A DNA stretch of 64,000 nt from an uncultured Pelagibacteraceae bacterium (GCA_902594335.1 CACJLY010000001.1:102816-166815), one strand, 5' to 3'. Counted from the stretch's first letter, positions 28,407-38,226 are shown. The notes: a model not told the origin generated them from the sequence alone. Program-made: numbers and translations.

Positions 28407-29848
28407 TAATAATTGAGACCGAAGTGAGTATACTTAACGTTCAAATAATCTTTGATAGCCATTGAACCACCTTCTCTTCCATAACCTGTTTGTTTTATTC
28501 CTCCAAAAGGTACTTCAGCAAATGCAATTGTTGGATGGTTTACAGCGCATGTTCCAGTTTCCATTTTTTCTGATACTTTGTGCGCTTTTTCTAAAGAATT
28601 TGTGTAGATATAACTTGCTAAACCAAGGTCATTGTCATTTGCTCTTTCCACAACTTCATCTGTGTCTTTAAAAGTAAGCAATGGAACTAAAGGTCCGAAT
28701 GGCTCTTCTTTAGCAATTGTAAAATTATCTTTAACATTGTCAAAAACAGTTGGTTCATAAAAATACCCTTTATTAAAACCAGCAGGTCTTTTTCCACCAC
28801 ATAAAACAGTCGCTCCTTCATTTTTAGTTTTTTCTACTAATGCCTCTATTTCATTTAATCTTTTTTCGGTTGTTAAAGGCCCTAGAATTGTATCTTCATC
28901 CATTCCGTTACCAACTTTAAGCTTGGTGACTTTTTCAACTAAAGTTTTAGCAAATTCATCTTTTTTACTTTCATGAATATAAAACCTTGCAGGTGATATA
29001 CAAACTTGACCATTATTTCTAAATTTAGCAGTGATTGCCATGTCAGTTACTTTGTTAATATCTACGTCGTCAAAAACAATAAAAGGTGAATGACCACTTA
29101 ACTCCATCGTGACTCTTTGAACTTTTTCAGCAGCTTGTTTTAAAATTAGTTTTCCAACTCTTGTTGAACCAGTAATAGAAACTTTTTTCACTATATCAGA
29201 TGATATTAATTGAGATGAGATTTTAGCTGGATCGCCAGATAATAAATTTACTACTCCTGGAGGAACACCTGCATCATTTATAATATTCATAAGCTCCATT
29301 ACGCTGCCTGGAGTAATTACATCAGGCTTACAAATTACTGAACATCCTGCAGCTAAAGCAGTAGAAATTTTTCTTGAAGATAAAACTATTGGAAAATTCC
29401 ATGGTATTAATCCAGCAACAACTCCAACTGGCTCATATTTTACATACATTCTTGTATGTTCAAATCTACTTTCAACTATCTGACCATAAATTCTTTTTGT
29501 TTCTTCAGAGTTCCATTCAAAAATATCTGCAGCTCCTCCAACTTCTCCTTTCGCTTCTGATAGTGGTTTTCCAACTTCTAATGTTAGCCACTTAGCTAAA
29601 ACATCTGTTCTCTCTCTCATTAGATCAGCAATTTTTCTTATAATTTTTGATCTTTGCCAAGGTGGAGTATTTCTCCAAACTTCTAGACCTTTTTCTGCAG
29701 ACTTAAGTGCTTTGTTTACATCTTCTTCACCCGCTTTAGATGCCTTACCTAAAACTTCCTCAGTTGCAGGATTTAAAACATCATAAGTTTCATTATTTTG
29801 TGATGCTTGCCATTTGCCATCAATGAATTGTCCAAATTTGCTATACAT
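28406..29848 (-). CDS. NAD(P)-dependent aldehyde dehydrogenase
   Basis: 480 aa, the usual length. Active-site residues are Asn151 (PWNFP), Lys174, Glu249 (TMELSGHSP) and Cys283 (NNGQVCISP). The nearest families are succinate-semialdehyde and 2-oxoglutarate-semialdehyde dehydrogenases, but substrate cannot be read. It is the first gene of a unit with the HpaI aldolase and is divergent from iolD, with 55 nt between starts. Confidence 0.92.
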   Translation of the reverse strand: MYSKFGQFIDGKWQASQNNETYDVLNPATEEVLGKASKAGEEDVNKALKSAEKGLEVWRNTPPWQRSKIIRKIADLMRERTDVLAKWLTLEVGKPLSEAKGEVGGAADIFEWNSEETKRIYGQIVESRFEHTRMYVKYEPVGVVAGLIPWNFPIVLSSRKISTALAAGCSVICKPDVITPGSVMELMNIINDAGVPPGVVNLLSGDPAKISSQLISSDIVKKVSITGSTRVGKLILKQAAEKVQRVTMELSGHSPFIVFDDVDINKVTDMAITAKFRNNGQVCISPARFYIHESKKDEFAKTLVEKVTKLKVGNGMDEDTILGPLTTEKRLNEIEALVEKTKNEGATVLCGGKRPAGFNKGYFYEPTVFDNVKDNFTIAKEEPFGPLVPLLTFKDTDEVVERANDNDLGLASYIYTNSLEKAHKVSEKMETGTCAVNHPTIAFAEVPFGGIKQTGYGREGGSMAIKDYLNVKYTHFGLNY

Positions 29849-29903
29849 AATTTTTATTTTGTGGTTTATTAGTTGAATATTTGTGGAGAATATAACTAGA
29901 AAA

Positions 29904-31637
29904 ATGAAAAAAATAAAGCTTACTTGCGCGCATGCATTGGTAAAACATTTAATAGCTCAGAAAGTCTATATTGATGGTGAAGTTAAGCCTTTGTTTCCTG
30001 GTGTATTCGGTATTTTTGGACATGGAAATGTCGCGTGTTTAGGACAAGCATTAGAGGAAAATAAAGATCAACTTCCAACTTACAGAGGTCATCACGAACA
30101 AAATATGGCTTTAACAGGTGTTGCTTATGCAAGAGCTAAAAGAAGAAAGCAAATTTTTATTGCAACAAGCTCGGTTGGTCCAGGATCTACCAACCTAGTT
30201 ACAGCATCAGCTGTAGCAATGAGTAATAGATTGCCAATTTTATTTTTACCTGGAGACACTTACGCAAATAGAATGCCAGATCCAGTTTTGCAACAGGTTG
30301 AACATTTTTCAAATCCAGGAATGACAGCTAACGACTCTTTTAAACCAGTTACAAAATATTTTGATAGAATCACAAGACCAGAGCAAATACTACAGTCACT
30401 TCCTCAAGCAATTCAAACCATGTTAGATCCAGCAGAGTGTGGACCTGCATGTTTATCTTTGTGCCAAGATGTACAGGGTGAAACTTTTGATTATCCTGAG
30501 GAATTTTTTAAAGAAAGAATTCATAACATTAGAAGACCTAGACCTGATGATTTTCAAATTAAACAAGCAGTAGAAAAAATTAAAAATTCAAAAAAACCTA
30601 TTATAATTTCTGGAGGTGGAGTATTTTATTCTGATGCAATGGATGAGTTAGGCAATTTTGCAATTAAACATAATATACCAGTAACCCAAACAGTTATGGG
30701 ATACTCAACAATGAAAAAAGATCATTCTCATTTTGTAGGACCAATAGGCGGCCTTGGTGGTAAGGCAGCAAATAACTTGGCAAAAGAGACTGATTTAGCA
30801 ATCTGCATAGGAACTAAGCTTGCAGATTTTACAACTGGCTCGTGGGCTAATTTTGAAAATCCTGAATTTAAATTAGTTTCAATTAATATAGCAAGACATG
30901 ATGCCAACAAACATTTAGCAGAAGCAGTTATAGGTGATGCAAAAGTTACCTTAACAGAGTTATCTAACGCTATTGGAGATTGGAAATCATCTGATAGCTG
31001 GCATAAAAAATCACAAGTTGAATTAAAATCTTGGAATGAATACGTGGATAAAGAGAGTGGTCCAACAAATCAAGAATTACCAAGTTATGCTCATGCTGTT
31101 GGAGCAATTTATAGAAATTCAGATCCAACTGATATAGCTGTTACAGCAGCCGGAGGTTTAGTCGGAGAAGTTGTTCAAGTGTGGCGTCCAAAAGAGTTAA
31201 ATACTCATGAAACAGAGTGGGGATTTAGTTGCATGAGTTATGAAATTTCTGGTGCTCTTGGTATAAAAATGGCCAATCCTGATAAAGACGTAATTGCTTT
31301 TGTTGGCGATGGATCATACCTACTTAACAATTCAGATATATATTCCTCAGTAATTACTAATAATAAATTAATAATCATTGTGTGTGATAATGGAGGTCAT
31401 GCTGTTATAAATAGACTTCAATTGTTCAAGGGTGGAAAAGAATTTAATTGTTTGTTTAACTCTTCAAATATTCAAAACTCCAAAGAAGTAAATTTCGCTC
31501 AACATGCAGCAAGTATGGGAGCAAAATCAGAACATGTTTCTAGTATTTCAGAATTAGAAGAAGCATTTAAAAGAGCAAAACAATCAGATGTAACTTATGT
31601 TATATCAATTAAAACACATAGTTACGAGTGGCTTTAA
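29904..31637 (+). CDS. iolD: Trihydroxycyclohexane-1,2-dione hydrolase IolD, C-terminally truncated
   Basis: Thiamine-diphosphate enzyme opening the ring of the IolE product to 5-deoxy-glucuronate. The start is ATG 29904, because the N-terminus MKKIKLTCAHALVKHL matches the usual IolD start; a GTG at 29883 is the alternative. GIFGHGNVACLGQALEE, the TPP glutamate in RGHHEQNMA, SSVGPGSTN and the TPP motif FVGDGSYLLNN are intact. The frame ends at TAA 31635-31637 after SYEWL (577 aa), but the same frame continues for 36 more IolD-like codons to 31748. The protein therefore lacks its normal tail unless the stop is read through or is a sequencing error. Confidence 0.88.
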   Translation: MKKIKLTCAHALVKHLIAQKVYIDGEVKPLFPGVFGIFGHGNVACLGQALEENKDQLPTYRGHHEQNMALTGVAYARAKRRKQIFIATSSVGPGSTNLVTASAVAMSNRLPILFLPGDTYANRMPDPVLQQVEHFSNPGMTANDSFKPVTKYFDRITRPEQILQSLPQAIQTMLDPAECGPACLSLCQDVQGETFDYPEEFFKERIHNIRRPRPDDFQIKQAVEKIKNSKKPIIISGGGVFYSDAMDELGNFAIKHNIPVTQTVMGYSTMKKDHSHFVGPIGGLGGKAANNLAKETDLAICIGTKLADFTTGSWANFENPEFKLVSINIARHDANKHLAEAVIGDAKVTLTELSNAIGDWKSSDSWHKKSQVELKSWNEYVDKESGPTNQELPSYAHAVGAIYRNSDPTDIAVTAAGGLVGEVVQVWRPKELNTHETEWGFSCMSYEISGALGIKMANPDKDVIAFVGDGSYLLNNSDIYSSVITNNKLIIIVCDNGGHAVINRLQLFKGGKEFNCLFNSSNIQNSKEVNFAQHAASMGAKSEHVSSISELEEAFKRAKQSDVTYVISIKTHSYEWL

Positions 31638-31748
31638 GGTTCAGCTTATTGGGAAAGCCCTACGCTTGAAATACCAACATCAAAAGAAAATGAAGAAGCA
31701 TTAAAACTTCACAAAGAAGGAAAATCAAAACAGAGACAAGGTGTTTAA
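31638..31748 (+). pseudogene. Stranded in-frame C-terminal piece of iolD
   Basis: Directly after the TAA at 31635-31637 the same frame reads GSAYWESPTLEIPTS and on to QRQGV and TAA (31746-31748), 36 codons without a start. The piece has normal codon use and no decay, and restoring one sense codon would give a 614-residue IolD from ATG 29904, close to the family length. So a single nonsense change (for instance GAA to TAA) is the simplest explanation. Confidence 0.75.
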
Positions 31749-31757
31749 AAACTTTAT

Positions 31758-32915
31758 ATGAATAAAGTTTTTAAAATTGGCTTAATAGGCTGTGGACATA
31801 TTGCTGAAACATATTTTAGAGCTGAAAAATATTTTAATAATATAAAAATTATTAAATGCGCTGATATTAATATGCAAGCTGCAAAACGTTGTGCATTTAA
31901 TTATGGGATAAAATTTTTAACTGTAAACGAACTTCTTAAAGACAAAGAAATTGAAATTATTTTAAACCTTACAATTCCAAAAGCACATTATCTAATTTCT
32001 AAAAAAGCTTTAACAAATGGAAAACATGTATACTCTGAAAAGCCATTAGCAATAAATTTAAAAGATGGAAAAGATTTAATAAATCTTTCAAAGAAAAATA
32101 AACTTTATTTAGGTAATGCTCCTGACACTTTTTTGGGTGGTGGAATACAAAAATCAAAAGAACTAGTTGAAAAAAATTCTATTGGAAAAATAAAATTAGG
32201 TAATGCAGTTTTTGCTTTTCCTGGAATTGAGTCTTATCATCCTAACCCTGAACCTTGGTTTGCAAAAAATGAGGGAGGTCCTGTTATTGATATGGGACCG
32301 TATTATATTACCGCTTTAGTAAATCTGTTAGGACCCGCAAAAAAAGTAGCTAGCACCATCATTCAAGGTCAAAAATATAGAACCATTGGAATAGGACCGA
32401 AAAAAGGAAAAAAATTTAAGGTAGAATGTCCAACTACTTATTTATCTACAATCACTTTTAAAAATAACTCCGTTATAAGATTAACATTATCATTTGATGT
32501 AATAGCTCATCAAAGAAATCACATTGAATTATATGGAGAAAAGGGATCAATGATTGTTCCTGACCCAAATATGTTTGGTGGATCAGTGTTAACTTGTAAT
32601 AAATTAGGGGAAAATTGGAAAGAATTTAAGACTACAAAAATGTCTTTGGGACGTATTAACATAAGAACACAAAGTTCTAGAGCTAACGAAGCACCAACTA
32701 ATGCAAACTATCGAGGAGCTGGATTATCTGAAATGGCATACTCAATTGAGAATAAAAGAAAACATTTATGTAATGGTGAGATATCTTTACATGTATTAGA
32801 AATTATTACTTCTATTATGAAAGCAGCTAAATTTAGAACATCTGTGTCAATTAATTCTAACTGTGTAAAACCAAAAAAGTTTTTAGAAATAGATGCAAAG
32901 AAATTACTTAAATAA
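31758..32915 (+). CDS. Gfo/Idh/MocA dehydrogenase
   Basis: 385 aa. GLIGCGHIAETYF (8-20) binds NAD(P), SEKPLAI holds the catalytic Lys, and GGPVIDMGPYYITALVNLLGP is the substrate segment. It has the length of longer sugar/inositol dehydrogenases. It starts 9 nt after the original iolD end and probably belongs to the same operon. The substrate could be scyllo-inositol or another cyclitol. Confidence 0.85.
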   Translation: MNKVFKIGLIGCGHIAETYFRAEKYFNNIKIIKCADINMQAAKRCAFNYGIKFLTVNELLKDKEIEIILNLTIPKAHYLISKKALTNGKHVYSEKPLAINLKDGKDLINLSKKNKLYLGNAPDTFLGGGIQKSKELVEKNSIGKIKLGNAVFAFPGIESYHPNPEPWFAKNEGGPVIDMGPYYITALVNLLGPAKKVASTIIQGQKYRTIGIGPKKGKKFKVECPTTYLSTITFKNNSVIRLTLSFDVIAHQRNHIELYGEKGSMIVPDPNMFGGSVLTCNKLGENWKEFKTTKMSLGRINIRTQSSRANEAPTNANYRGAGLSEMAYSIENKRKHLCNGEISLHVLEIITSIMKAAKFRTSVSINSNCVKPKKFLEIDAKKLLK

Positions 32916-32922
32916 ATAGACC

Positions 32923-33945
32923 GTGAAGAAACATATAGTTATTTCTGATCCATATCCAAGAAGATTAGATTTAATCTTTTCAAGAAAAAAACTTAAGGAA
33001 TTAAAATCAAAATATAAATTAATAACTGCTCCTAAGTTTAATAAAAAAGATTTTTACGAAAAAAATATTCATAAAGCCACTTTTATAATGGGCCAACCAG
33101 ATCTTGACAAAAATCTTTTATCAAAAGCCACACAATTAAAATGTATTATAAATGTTGAAAGTAATTTTATGGATAATATTGACTATGAATATTGTTTTAA
33201 AAAAAAAATTGATGTCATAGCTACATCACCTGTATTTTCAAAGCCAGTTGCTGAAATAGCTTTAGGTATGACTTTATCCATATTAAGAAACATTCATAAT
33301 GCTCATTTCGATTTTGTAAGAGGAAAAGAAAAATATGGTTTAGAAAGTAATTTAAGTGCTTCTCTTTTAACAAATAAAAAAATTGGTTTATTGGGGTTTG
33401 GAGATTTGGCAAAGGCGCTTTATCCTCTTTTGCTACCCTTTACAAAAAATATAAATGTATATGATCCCTGGGTGCCTAACAAAATTATTAAAAAAGCTGG
33501 TTTTAAATCAATTAATCTAAGTAAAATGTTTAGCGATTGTGAGATTATTTATGTACTAGCAACAACCACAACTAAAAATAAAAATTTAATAGACAAAAAA
33601 TTGTTAAATAAAATGAAGCCAAAATCAGTTTTTGTTTTAATGAGTAGAGCAGCAATTGTTAACTTTGAGGATCTTAAAAAAAGAATTAAAAAAGGAGATA
33701 TCTATGTAGCAACGGATGTATTTCCTGAAGAGCCAGTTAAAAAAAATGATCCAATTAGAAAACTAAAAAATGTATTGTTTTCAGCTCATAGAGCAGGAGC
33801 TTTAGAACAGGCTTTTTTTAACATGGGTGAAATTATTCTAAAAGATATGAGCTTAATTTTAAAAAAAAAGGCACCAAAATTCTGCAAAAGGGCTCGAAGC
33901 AAAACAGTAAATCTGTTAGCCTCAAAACCTGTTGCAATTAACTGA
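32923..33945 (+). CDS. D-isomer-specific 2-hydroxyacid dehydrogenase, divergent
   Basis: 340 aa from GTG 32923, 7 nt after the preceding gene. The NAD loop is GLLGFGDLAKAL, with catalytic Arg in MSRAAIVN, Glu in DVFPEEPV and His in SAHRAGALEQ. The protein is unusually lysine-rich and carries a basic C-terminal extension (KKKAPKFCKRARSK). It probably handles a sugar-derived 2-keto acid. There is no ATG alternative near the start. Confidence 0.83.
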   Translation: MKKHIVISDPYPRRLDLIFSRKKLKELKSKYKLITAPKFNKKDFYEKNIHKATFIMGQPDLDKNLLSKATQLKCIINVESNFMDNIDYEYCFKKKIDVIATSPVFSKPVAEIALGMTLSILRNIHNAHFDFVRGKEKYGLESNLSASLLTNKKIGLLGFGDLAKALYPLLLPFTKNINVYDPWVPNKIIKKAGFKSINLSKMFSDCEIIYVLATTTTKNKNLIDKKLLNKMKPKSVFVLMSRAAIVNFEDLKKRIKKGDIYVATDVFPEEPVKKNDPIRKLKNVLFSAHRAGALEQAFFNMGEIILKDMSLILKKKAPKFCKRARSKTVNLLASKPVAIN

Positions 33946-33967
33946 TTTTTTTATATTTTCATGATTT

Positions 33968-34717
33968 ATGTCATCAATTAATCAACTACTTCTCGAAGCA
34001 AAAAGTGTAACAAAGTACTTTGGAACTATAACGGCTCTTGAGAATGTAAATTTAAAGATACATGCAGGAGAGTGCCTAGGTGTTGTGGGTGATAATGGGG
34101 CTGGAAAAACGACATTAATGAAGGTTTTATCTGGACTTTATAAACCAAGTTCTGGCTCACTATATTTTGATGGTAAAAAAGAGATATTAGAAAGCCCAAA
34201 GGACTCACAAGAGTTAGGCTTAGAAATGGTTTACCAAGATTTGGCTTTAGCGGGAAATCTTCCTATTGGTGAAAATATTTTTTTGGGACGTGAGCCTACT
34301 AAAAATCTTGGTTTTATTAAGCTGCTAGATTTTAAAAAAATAAAAGAACTTACAGATGCTCATTTAGGTAAGTTAAAAATTAATGTAAAAAGTGCAGATC
34401 AAAAAGTTGAGGAACTTTCAGGGGGTCAAAGACAAGCAGTAGCTATAGCAAGATCTACAGCGTTCAATGCAAAAGTAGTTATTATGGACGAACCCACCGC
34501 TGCTCTTGCTATTAAGGAAGTTGGAAAAGTTTTAGATTTAATTAATAGCTTAAAAAAAACTGGAGTTGGCGTAATTGTAATCAGCCATAGAATGGATGAT
34601 ATATTTGCTGTCTGTGATCGTGTGATGGCTTTGTTTCAAGGAACTAATTTTGCTGAGTCTGAATTATCAAAAACTTCTAGAGATGAAGTAATTGGTTGGA
34701 TCATGGGAAAAAAATAA
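33968..34717 (+). CDS. Sugar ABC transporter ATPase, single-domain (FrcA-like)
   Basis: 249 aa. Walker A GDNGAGKTT, Q-loop region MVYQDLALA, signature LSGGQRQAVAIARS, Walker B VVIMDEPTAAL and switch His in VISHRMDD. It has one nucleotide-binding domain, unlike the double RbsA, so it resembles FrcA of fructose/ribose-type systems and must dimerise. It is followed by its permease and binding protein. The substrate is inferred to be an inositol or aldose because iolD, FucU and ribokinase flank it. Confidence 0.93.
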   Translation: MSSINQLLLEAKSVTKYFGTITALENVNLKIHAGECLGVVGDNGAGKTTLMKVLSGLYKPSSGSLYFDGKKEILESPKDSQELGLEMVYQDLALAGNLPIGENIFLGREPTKNLGFIKLLDFKKIKELTDAHLGKLKINVKSADQKVEELSGGQRQAVAIARSTAFNAKVVIMDEPTAALAIKEVGKVLDLINSLKKTGVGVIVISHRMDDIFAVCDRVMALFQGTNFAESELSKTSRDEVIGWIMGKK

Positions 34718-34719
34718 TT

Positions 34720-35733
34720 ATGGATAATAAAGATCAAGAAAAAGATTCACTATATTTAAAATTAATTCCTTACTTTGATAGATATGGAATTTTATTATTA
34801 TTGCTCATAATGATTGTGGTAATGCATTTTTTGCAGCCAGATGTTTTTTTGTCGTGGAGAAATGTAACTAACGTATTTAAACAAATATCTTGGCAATCTA
34901 TGCTTGCTCTAGGAGTTTTCATGGTAATTGTAACTGCAGGTATTGACCTTTCAGTTGGTTCTATAATGATGTTGTCATTGATGATATTGGCAATTGTAGC
35001 AAAAGCAGGAGCCCCATGGTTTGTTGTTGCAATGACACCACTTATAGCAGGATTAATATGTGGACTAATAAATGGTCTTGGAATTACTATTTTGCGGATG
35101 CCTCATCCTTTTATAATGACACTAGGTACATTATATATATTTAGAGGTACTGGAAATTTAATTTCAGGTGGGACACCAATAAGTGGCTTTACTGATGAAG
35201 TAAGATATCTTGGACATGGAAGGATAGATTTAACTTGGTTAGGTCTCGAAAAATCTCAGTACCTTCCAGTGAGTTTAGTTCTTATTGCAATTGTATATAT
35301 AATTTTCTGGGTTTTCATGAATCATACTAGAACTGGTAAATGGATATATGCTATTGGAGGTAACCCAAGCGCAGCAAGGGCATCAGGTGTAAATGTAAAT
35401 AAAATATTAGTAATTGTTTACTCTTTATGCGGATTTTTATCAGGTATTGGAGCTCTAATTTTAGCTGGTAGAACAGATTCTGGATATCCTAACGCTGGTT
35501 TACAGTCTGAGTTAGACGCTATAGCAGCATGCATTATTGGTGGAGCAAGTTTCTTTGGGGGAAGAGGAACTGTTCTTGGTGTCTTTGCCGGGGTAATGAT
35601 AATGGGTATTTTACGTAACGGCCTAAACTTAATGGATGTAAGCTCTTTTTGGCAGCAAGTTCTAATTGGATCGATAATAGTTCTTGCAGTTTATATAGAT
35701 GTACTAAGAAGAGACTTAGGAACAAGAAAATAA
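34720..35733 (+). CDS. Sugar ABC transporter permease (RbsC/FrcC family)
   Basis: 337 aa from ATG 34720, 2 nt after the ATPase stop; a TTG at 34696 is in frame but would overlap that gene. About eight to ten membrane segments. GIDLSVGSIMMLS, GLINGLGIT, GGNPSAARASGVNV and FFGGRGTVLGVFAG are hallmarks of the ribose/inositol-type permease family. It would form a homodimeric channel with the adjoining ATPase. Confidence 0.93.
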   Translation: MDNKDQEKDSLYLKLIPYFDRYGILLLLLIMIVVMHFLQPDVFLSWRNVTNVFKQISWQSMLALGVFMVIVTAGIDLSVGSIMMLSLMILAIVAKAGAPWFVVAMTPLIAGLICGLINGLGITILRMPHPFIMTLGTLYIFRGTGNLISGGTPISGFTDEVRYLGHGRIDLTWLGLEKSQYLPVSLVLIAIVYIIFWVFMNHTRTGKWIYAIGGNPSAARASGVNVNKILVIVYSLCGFLSGIGALILAGRTDSGYPNAGLQSELDAIAACIIGGASFFGGRGTVLGVFAGVMIMGILRNGLNLMDVSSFWQQVLIGSIIVLAVYIDVLRRDLGTRK

Positions 35734-35839
35734 ATACACGTCTCAGTTGAAATAGTATTTTTTTATCCTCTATAATTAGTTGAATTACTTATAAAAATTT
35801 TATTAAATCTGTTTTTAATAATTATTAAAGGGGTAATAT

Positions 35840-36772
35840 ATGAGAGAACTAACAAGAAAAATTGTAGTATTTTTTTCTACAATTTTTTTATTAACAACTA
35901 TGGCTTCAGTTTCTTTTGCTGATGGTCACGGCAAAAAAATCCTATTTAGTATAAAAGGTCCTGGTTCTGGAAATCCATTTTGGGCTTCAGTAACTAAAGG
36001 AGCTGAAGAAGAAGCTGCTAAATTAGGTGTAAAATTAATTTTGATTGCACCTCCACAAGAAGGAGATGTTCAAGCACAAATAAACCAAGTAGAAGACCAA
36101 CTTGCAAAAGGTGTTGATGCTTTAGCACTTGCACCAGGAGATCCAAATGCTTTTGCTCCAATCGTAGATGATGCTATTAAAAGTGGAGTTCCAGTTGTGT
36201 TTGTTGACACTAAAGGAATTAACGAAGGCGTAACTTTTATTGGAACAAATAATATGAATGGTGCAGAATTAGCTGCTAAATTTATATGTGATAAAACTCC
36301 AAAAGGATCAGATGTTGCAATTCTTACTGGAATTGAATCTCAATCAACTGCACTGTTAAGAAGAGATGGTGCAATTAAAGGATTTAAAAATTGTGGTTTA
36401 AATCTTGTTGCTACACAAACCGCAGAGTGGGATACAGCAAAAGGAAGATCAGTAACAGAGTCAATTATTTTAAAAAATCCAAACATCAAAGCAATATTTG
36501 CTTCTAATGACAATATGGGATTAGGCGCTATGCAAGCTTTAAAAGATGCTGACATGAACGATGTAATTGTTGTTGGCTTCGATGCAACTCCTGATGCAGC
36601 TACGAGTATTTTAAAAGGTGAAATGACTGCAACGATTGCTCAGTTCTCATACAACATGGGTGCTTATGGTGTTAAATATGCTCTTGAGTTAGCTAATGGT
36701 GGAAGCATCGATATAAACATCGATACTGGAACACAGTTAGTAACAACTGCAAACGCTAACGATTTTAAATAA
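35840..36772 (+). CDS. Periplasmic sugar-binding protein (Peripla_BP_4, RbsB/FrcB type)
   Basis: 310 aa with an N-terminal signal peptide (basic head, hydrophobic 8-24, cleavage likely after SVSFA). GPGSGNPFWASVTKGAEEEA, the hinge region APGDPNAFAPIVD and VVGFDATPDA define the ribose-binding fold. A strong ribosome site (AAGGGG, 6 nt before ATG) and a terminator right after the gene suggest very high expression. The predicted mature start is Asp-Gly-His. Confidence 0.93.
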   Translation: MRELTRKIVVFFSTIFLLTTMASVSFADGHGKKILFSIKGPGSGNPFWASVTKGAEEEAAKLGVKLILIAPPQEGDVQAQINQVEDQLAKGVDALALAPGDPNAFAPIVDDAIKSGVPVVFVDTKGINEGVTFIGTNNMNGAELAAKFICDKTPKGSDVAILTGIESQSTALLRRDGAIKGFKNCGLNLVATQTAEWDTAKGRSVTESIILKNPNIKAIFASNDNMGLGAMQALKDADMNDVIVVGFDATPDAATSILKGEMTATIAQFSYNMGAYGVKYALELANGGSIDINIDTGTQLVTTANANDFK

Positions 36773-36795
36773 TCTTTAGTTTTAAAGAACAATTT

Positions 36796-36828
36796 AAAGG
36801 GTGGAATTTTATTCCACCCTTTTTTTTT
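36796..36828 (+). terminator. Intrinsic terminator after the sugar-binding protein gene
   Basis: AAAGGGTGGAAT (36796-36807), TTT loop, ATTCCACCCTTT (36811-36822), followed by further T to 36828. It is a perfect 12-bp stem with a U-run 24 nt after the stop codon. Confidence 0.93.
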
Positions 36829-36846
36829 ATGTATTATAATCTTTAA

Positions 36847-37308
36847 ATGTTAATTAATATTAATCCCGTATTAAGCCCAGAATTACTGTTTCATTTAAGA
36901 TCAATGGGACATGGAGAAAAATTAATTTTAGCAGATGCTAATTTTCCCTCAAATTCTACAAACGATAAAGTAATTCGATTAGATGGTGTTAATATTAAAG
37001 ATGCAGCGACAGCTATACTATCGGTATTTCCTTTAGATAGTTTTGTTGTATCTCAAGGTGGATCTTCAGCTCTTAGAATGGAGGTCGATAACAAACCAGA
37101 TGAATTAACTGAGACACATAAAGAATTTATTGAAGCAGTAAAATCAATCTCAGGAGAAAATTGGAAAGTTGGATCAATTTCAAGACAGGATTTTTACGTA
37201 GAAGCAAAAAAAGCATATTGTATAGTAACTACTACAGATACTAGACCATTTGGATGTTTTGTACTTACTAAGGGTGTTATCTTACCAGATGGAAAAGTCT
37301 GGACTTAA
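36847..37308 (+). CDS. FucU/RbsD-family sugar mutarotase
   Basis: 153 aa. MGHGEKLILADANFP (20-34) and the late RPFGCFVLTKGVI region fit the RbsD/FucU fold, which interconverts anomers of fucose or ribose; catalytic His22 in GHGE is present. It starts 19 nt after the terminator, so it needs readthrough or its own promoter, and is followed 3 nt later by ribokinase. Assignment to FucU or RbsD is uncertain. Confidence 0.87.
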   Translation: MLININPVLSPELLFHLRSMGHGEKLILADANFPSNSTNDKVIRLDGVNIKDAATAILSVFPLDSFVVSQGGSSALRMEVDNKPDELTETHKEFIEAVKSISGENWKVGSISRQDFYVEAKKAYCIVTTTDTRPFGCFVLTKGVILPDGKVWT

Positions 37309-37311
37309 AAA

Positions 37312-38226
37312 ATGAAACCCATTTGTGTTTTTGGTGTTTTTGTAGCTGACCTTTGTTTTGTCGCTGATGCAATTCCTGAAAAAGGGCAAACTATTTTAGG
37401 TAGTAAACATATTGTTGGTCCAGGCGGAAAAGGATCAAACCAAGCAATAGCTGCAGCTAGGCTTGGAGGTAAAGTAAATTTTATAACAAAAATTGGGAAT
37501 GACCAAAATGCAAATATGGCCCTAAACCTCTACAAGGAAGCAGGTATAAATACAGACTCAATCATTCAAGATGAAAATCAGTTAACAGGTGTAGCAGGTA
37601 TAATGATAAACAACAAAACTGGCGACAACGCTATAAACATTGTACCAGGTGCAGCTAGTTCTTTAACTAATAAAGATATTGATAAAAATATAAGTTTTAT
37701 TGAAAATTCAGAAATTTTTTTAACTCAGTTAGAGACACCTTATGAAGTAACTAGTTATGCACTTCAAAAAGCTAGAGAAACAGGTTCAATAACTATTTTT
37801 AACCCAGCACCCGCATCAAACATTAATGAAGGTGATTTTAAATGTATGGATTATTTTACACCTAATGAAACAGAAGCAAGTTTTTATCTAAAAAAAAATG
37901 TTGAAAGCAAAAAAGAAATCGAAGAAGCTGCGAAAAATTTTCTAAATAAAGGAGTTAAAAATATTGTTATAACTCTAGGCTCAAAAGGAGTTTATTTTGC
38001 AAACTCATCTGAAAGCTATTTTCTAGATGCCTTTAATTTGAAAGATAAAGTTATCGATACAACAGGAGCAGGAGATGCATTTAATGGAGCTTTTGCATAT
38101 GCCTTGTCTAAAAATCATAAAGATAAAGATGCTTTAGAATTTGCAAATAAGGTTGCGGGTATTTCAACTACAATGGTTGGGGCAGCCAATGCAATGCCCA
38201 AACTTAAAGAAGTAGAAGACTATTAG
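37312..38226 (+). CDS. rbsK: Ribokinase (PfkB family)
   Basis: 304 aa. GPGGKGSNQAIAAARLGG (41-58 region) is the first PfkB signature and DTTGAGDAFNGAFAYAL holds the catalytic Asp and anion hole. It phosphorylates ribose or a similar ketose/aldose entering through the nearby ABC importer. Its TAG stop directly abuts the convergent dehydratase stop with no gap. Confidence 0.9.
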   Translation: MKPICVFGVFVADLCFVADAIPEKGQTILGSKHIVGPGGKGSNQAIAAARLGGKVNFITKIGNDQNANMALNLYKEAGINTDSIIQDENQLTGVAGIMINNKTGDNAINIVPGAASSLTNKDIDKNISFIENSEIFLTQLETPYEVTSYALQKARETGSITIFNPAPASNINEGDFKCMDYFTPNETEASFYLKKNVESKKEIEEAAKNFLNKGVKNIVITLGSKGVYFANSSESYFLDAFNLKDKVIDTTGAGDAFNGAFAYALSKNHKDKDALEFANKVAGISTTMVGAANAMPKLKEVEDY

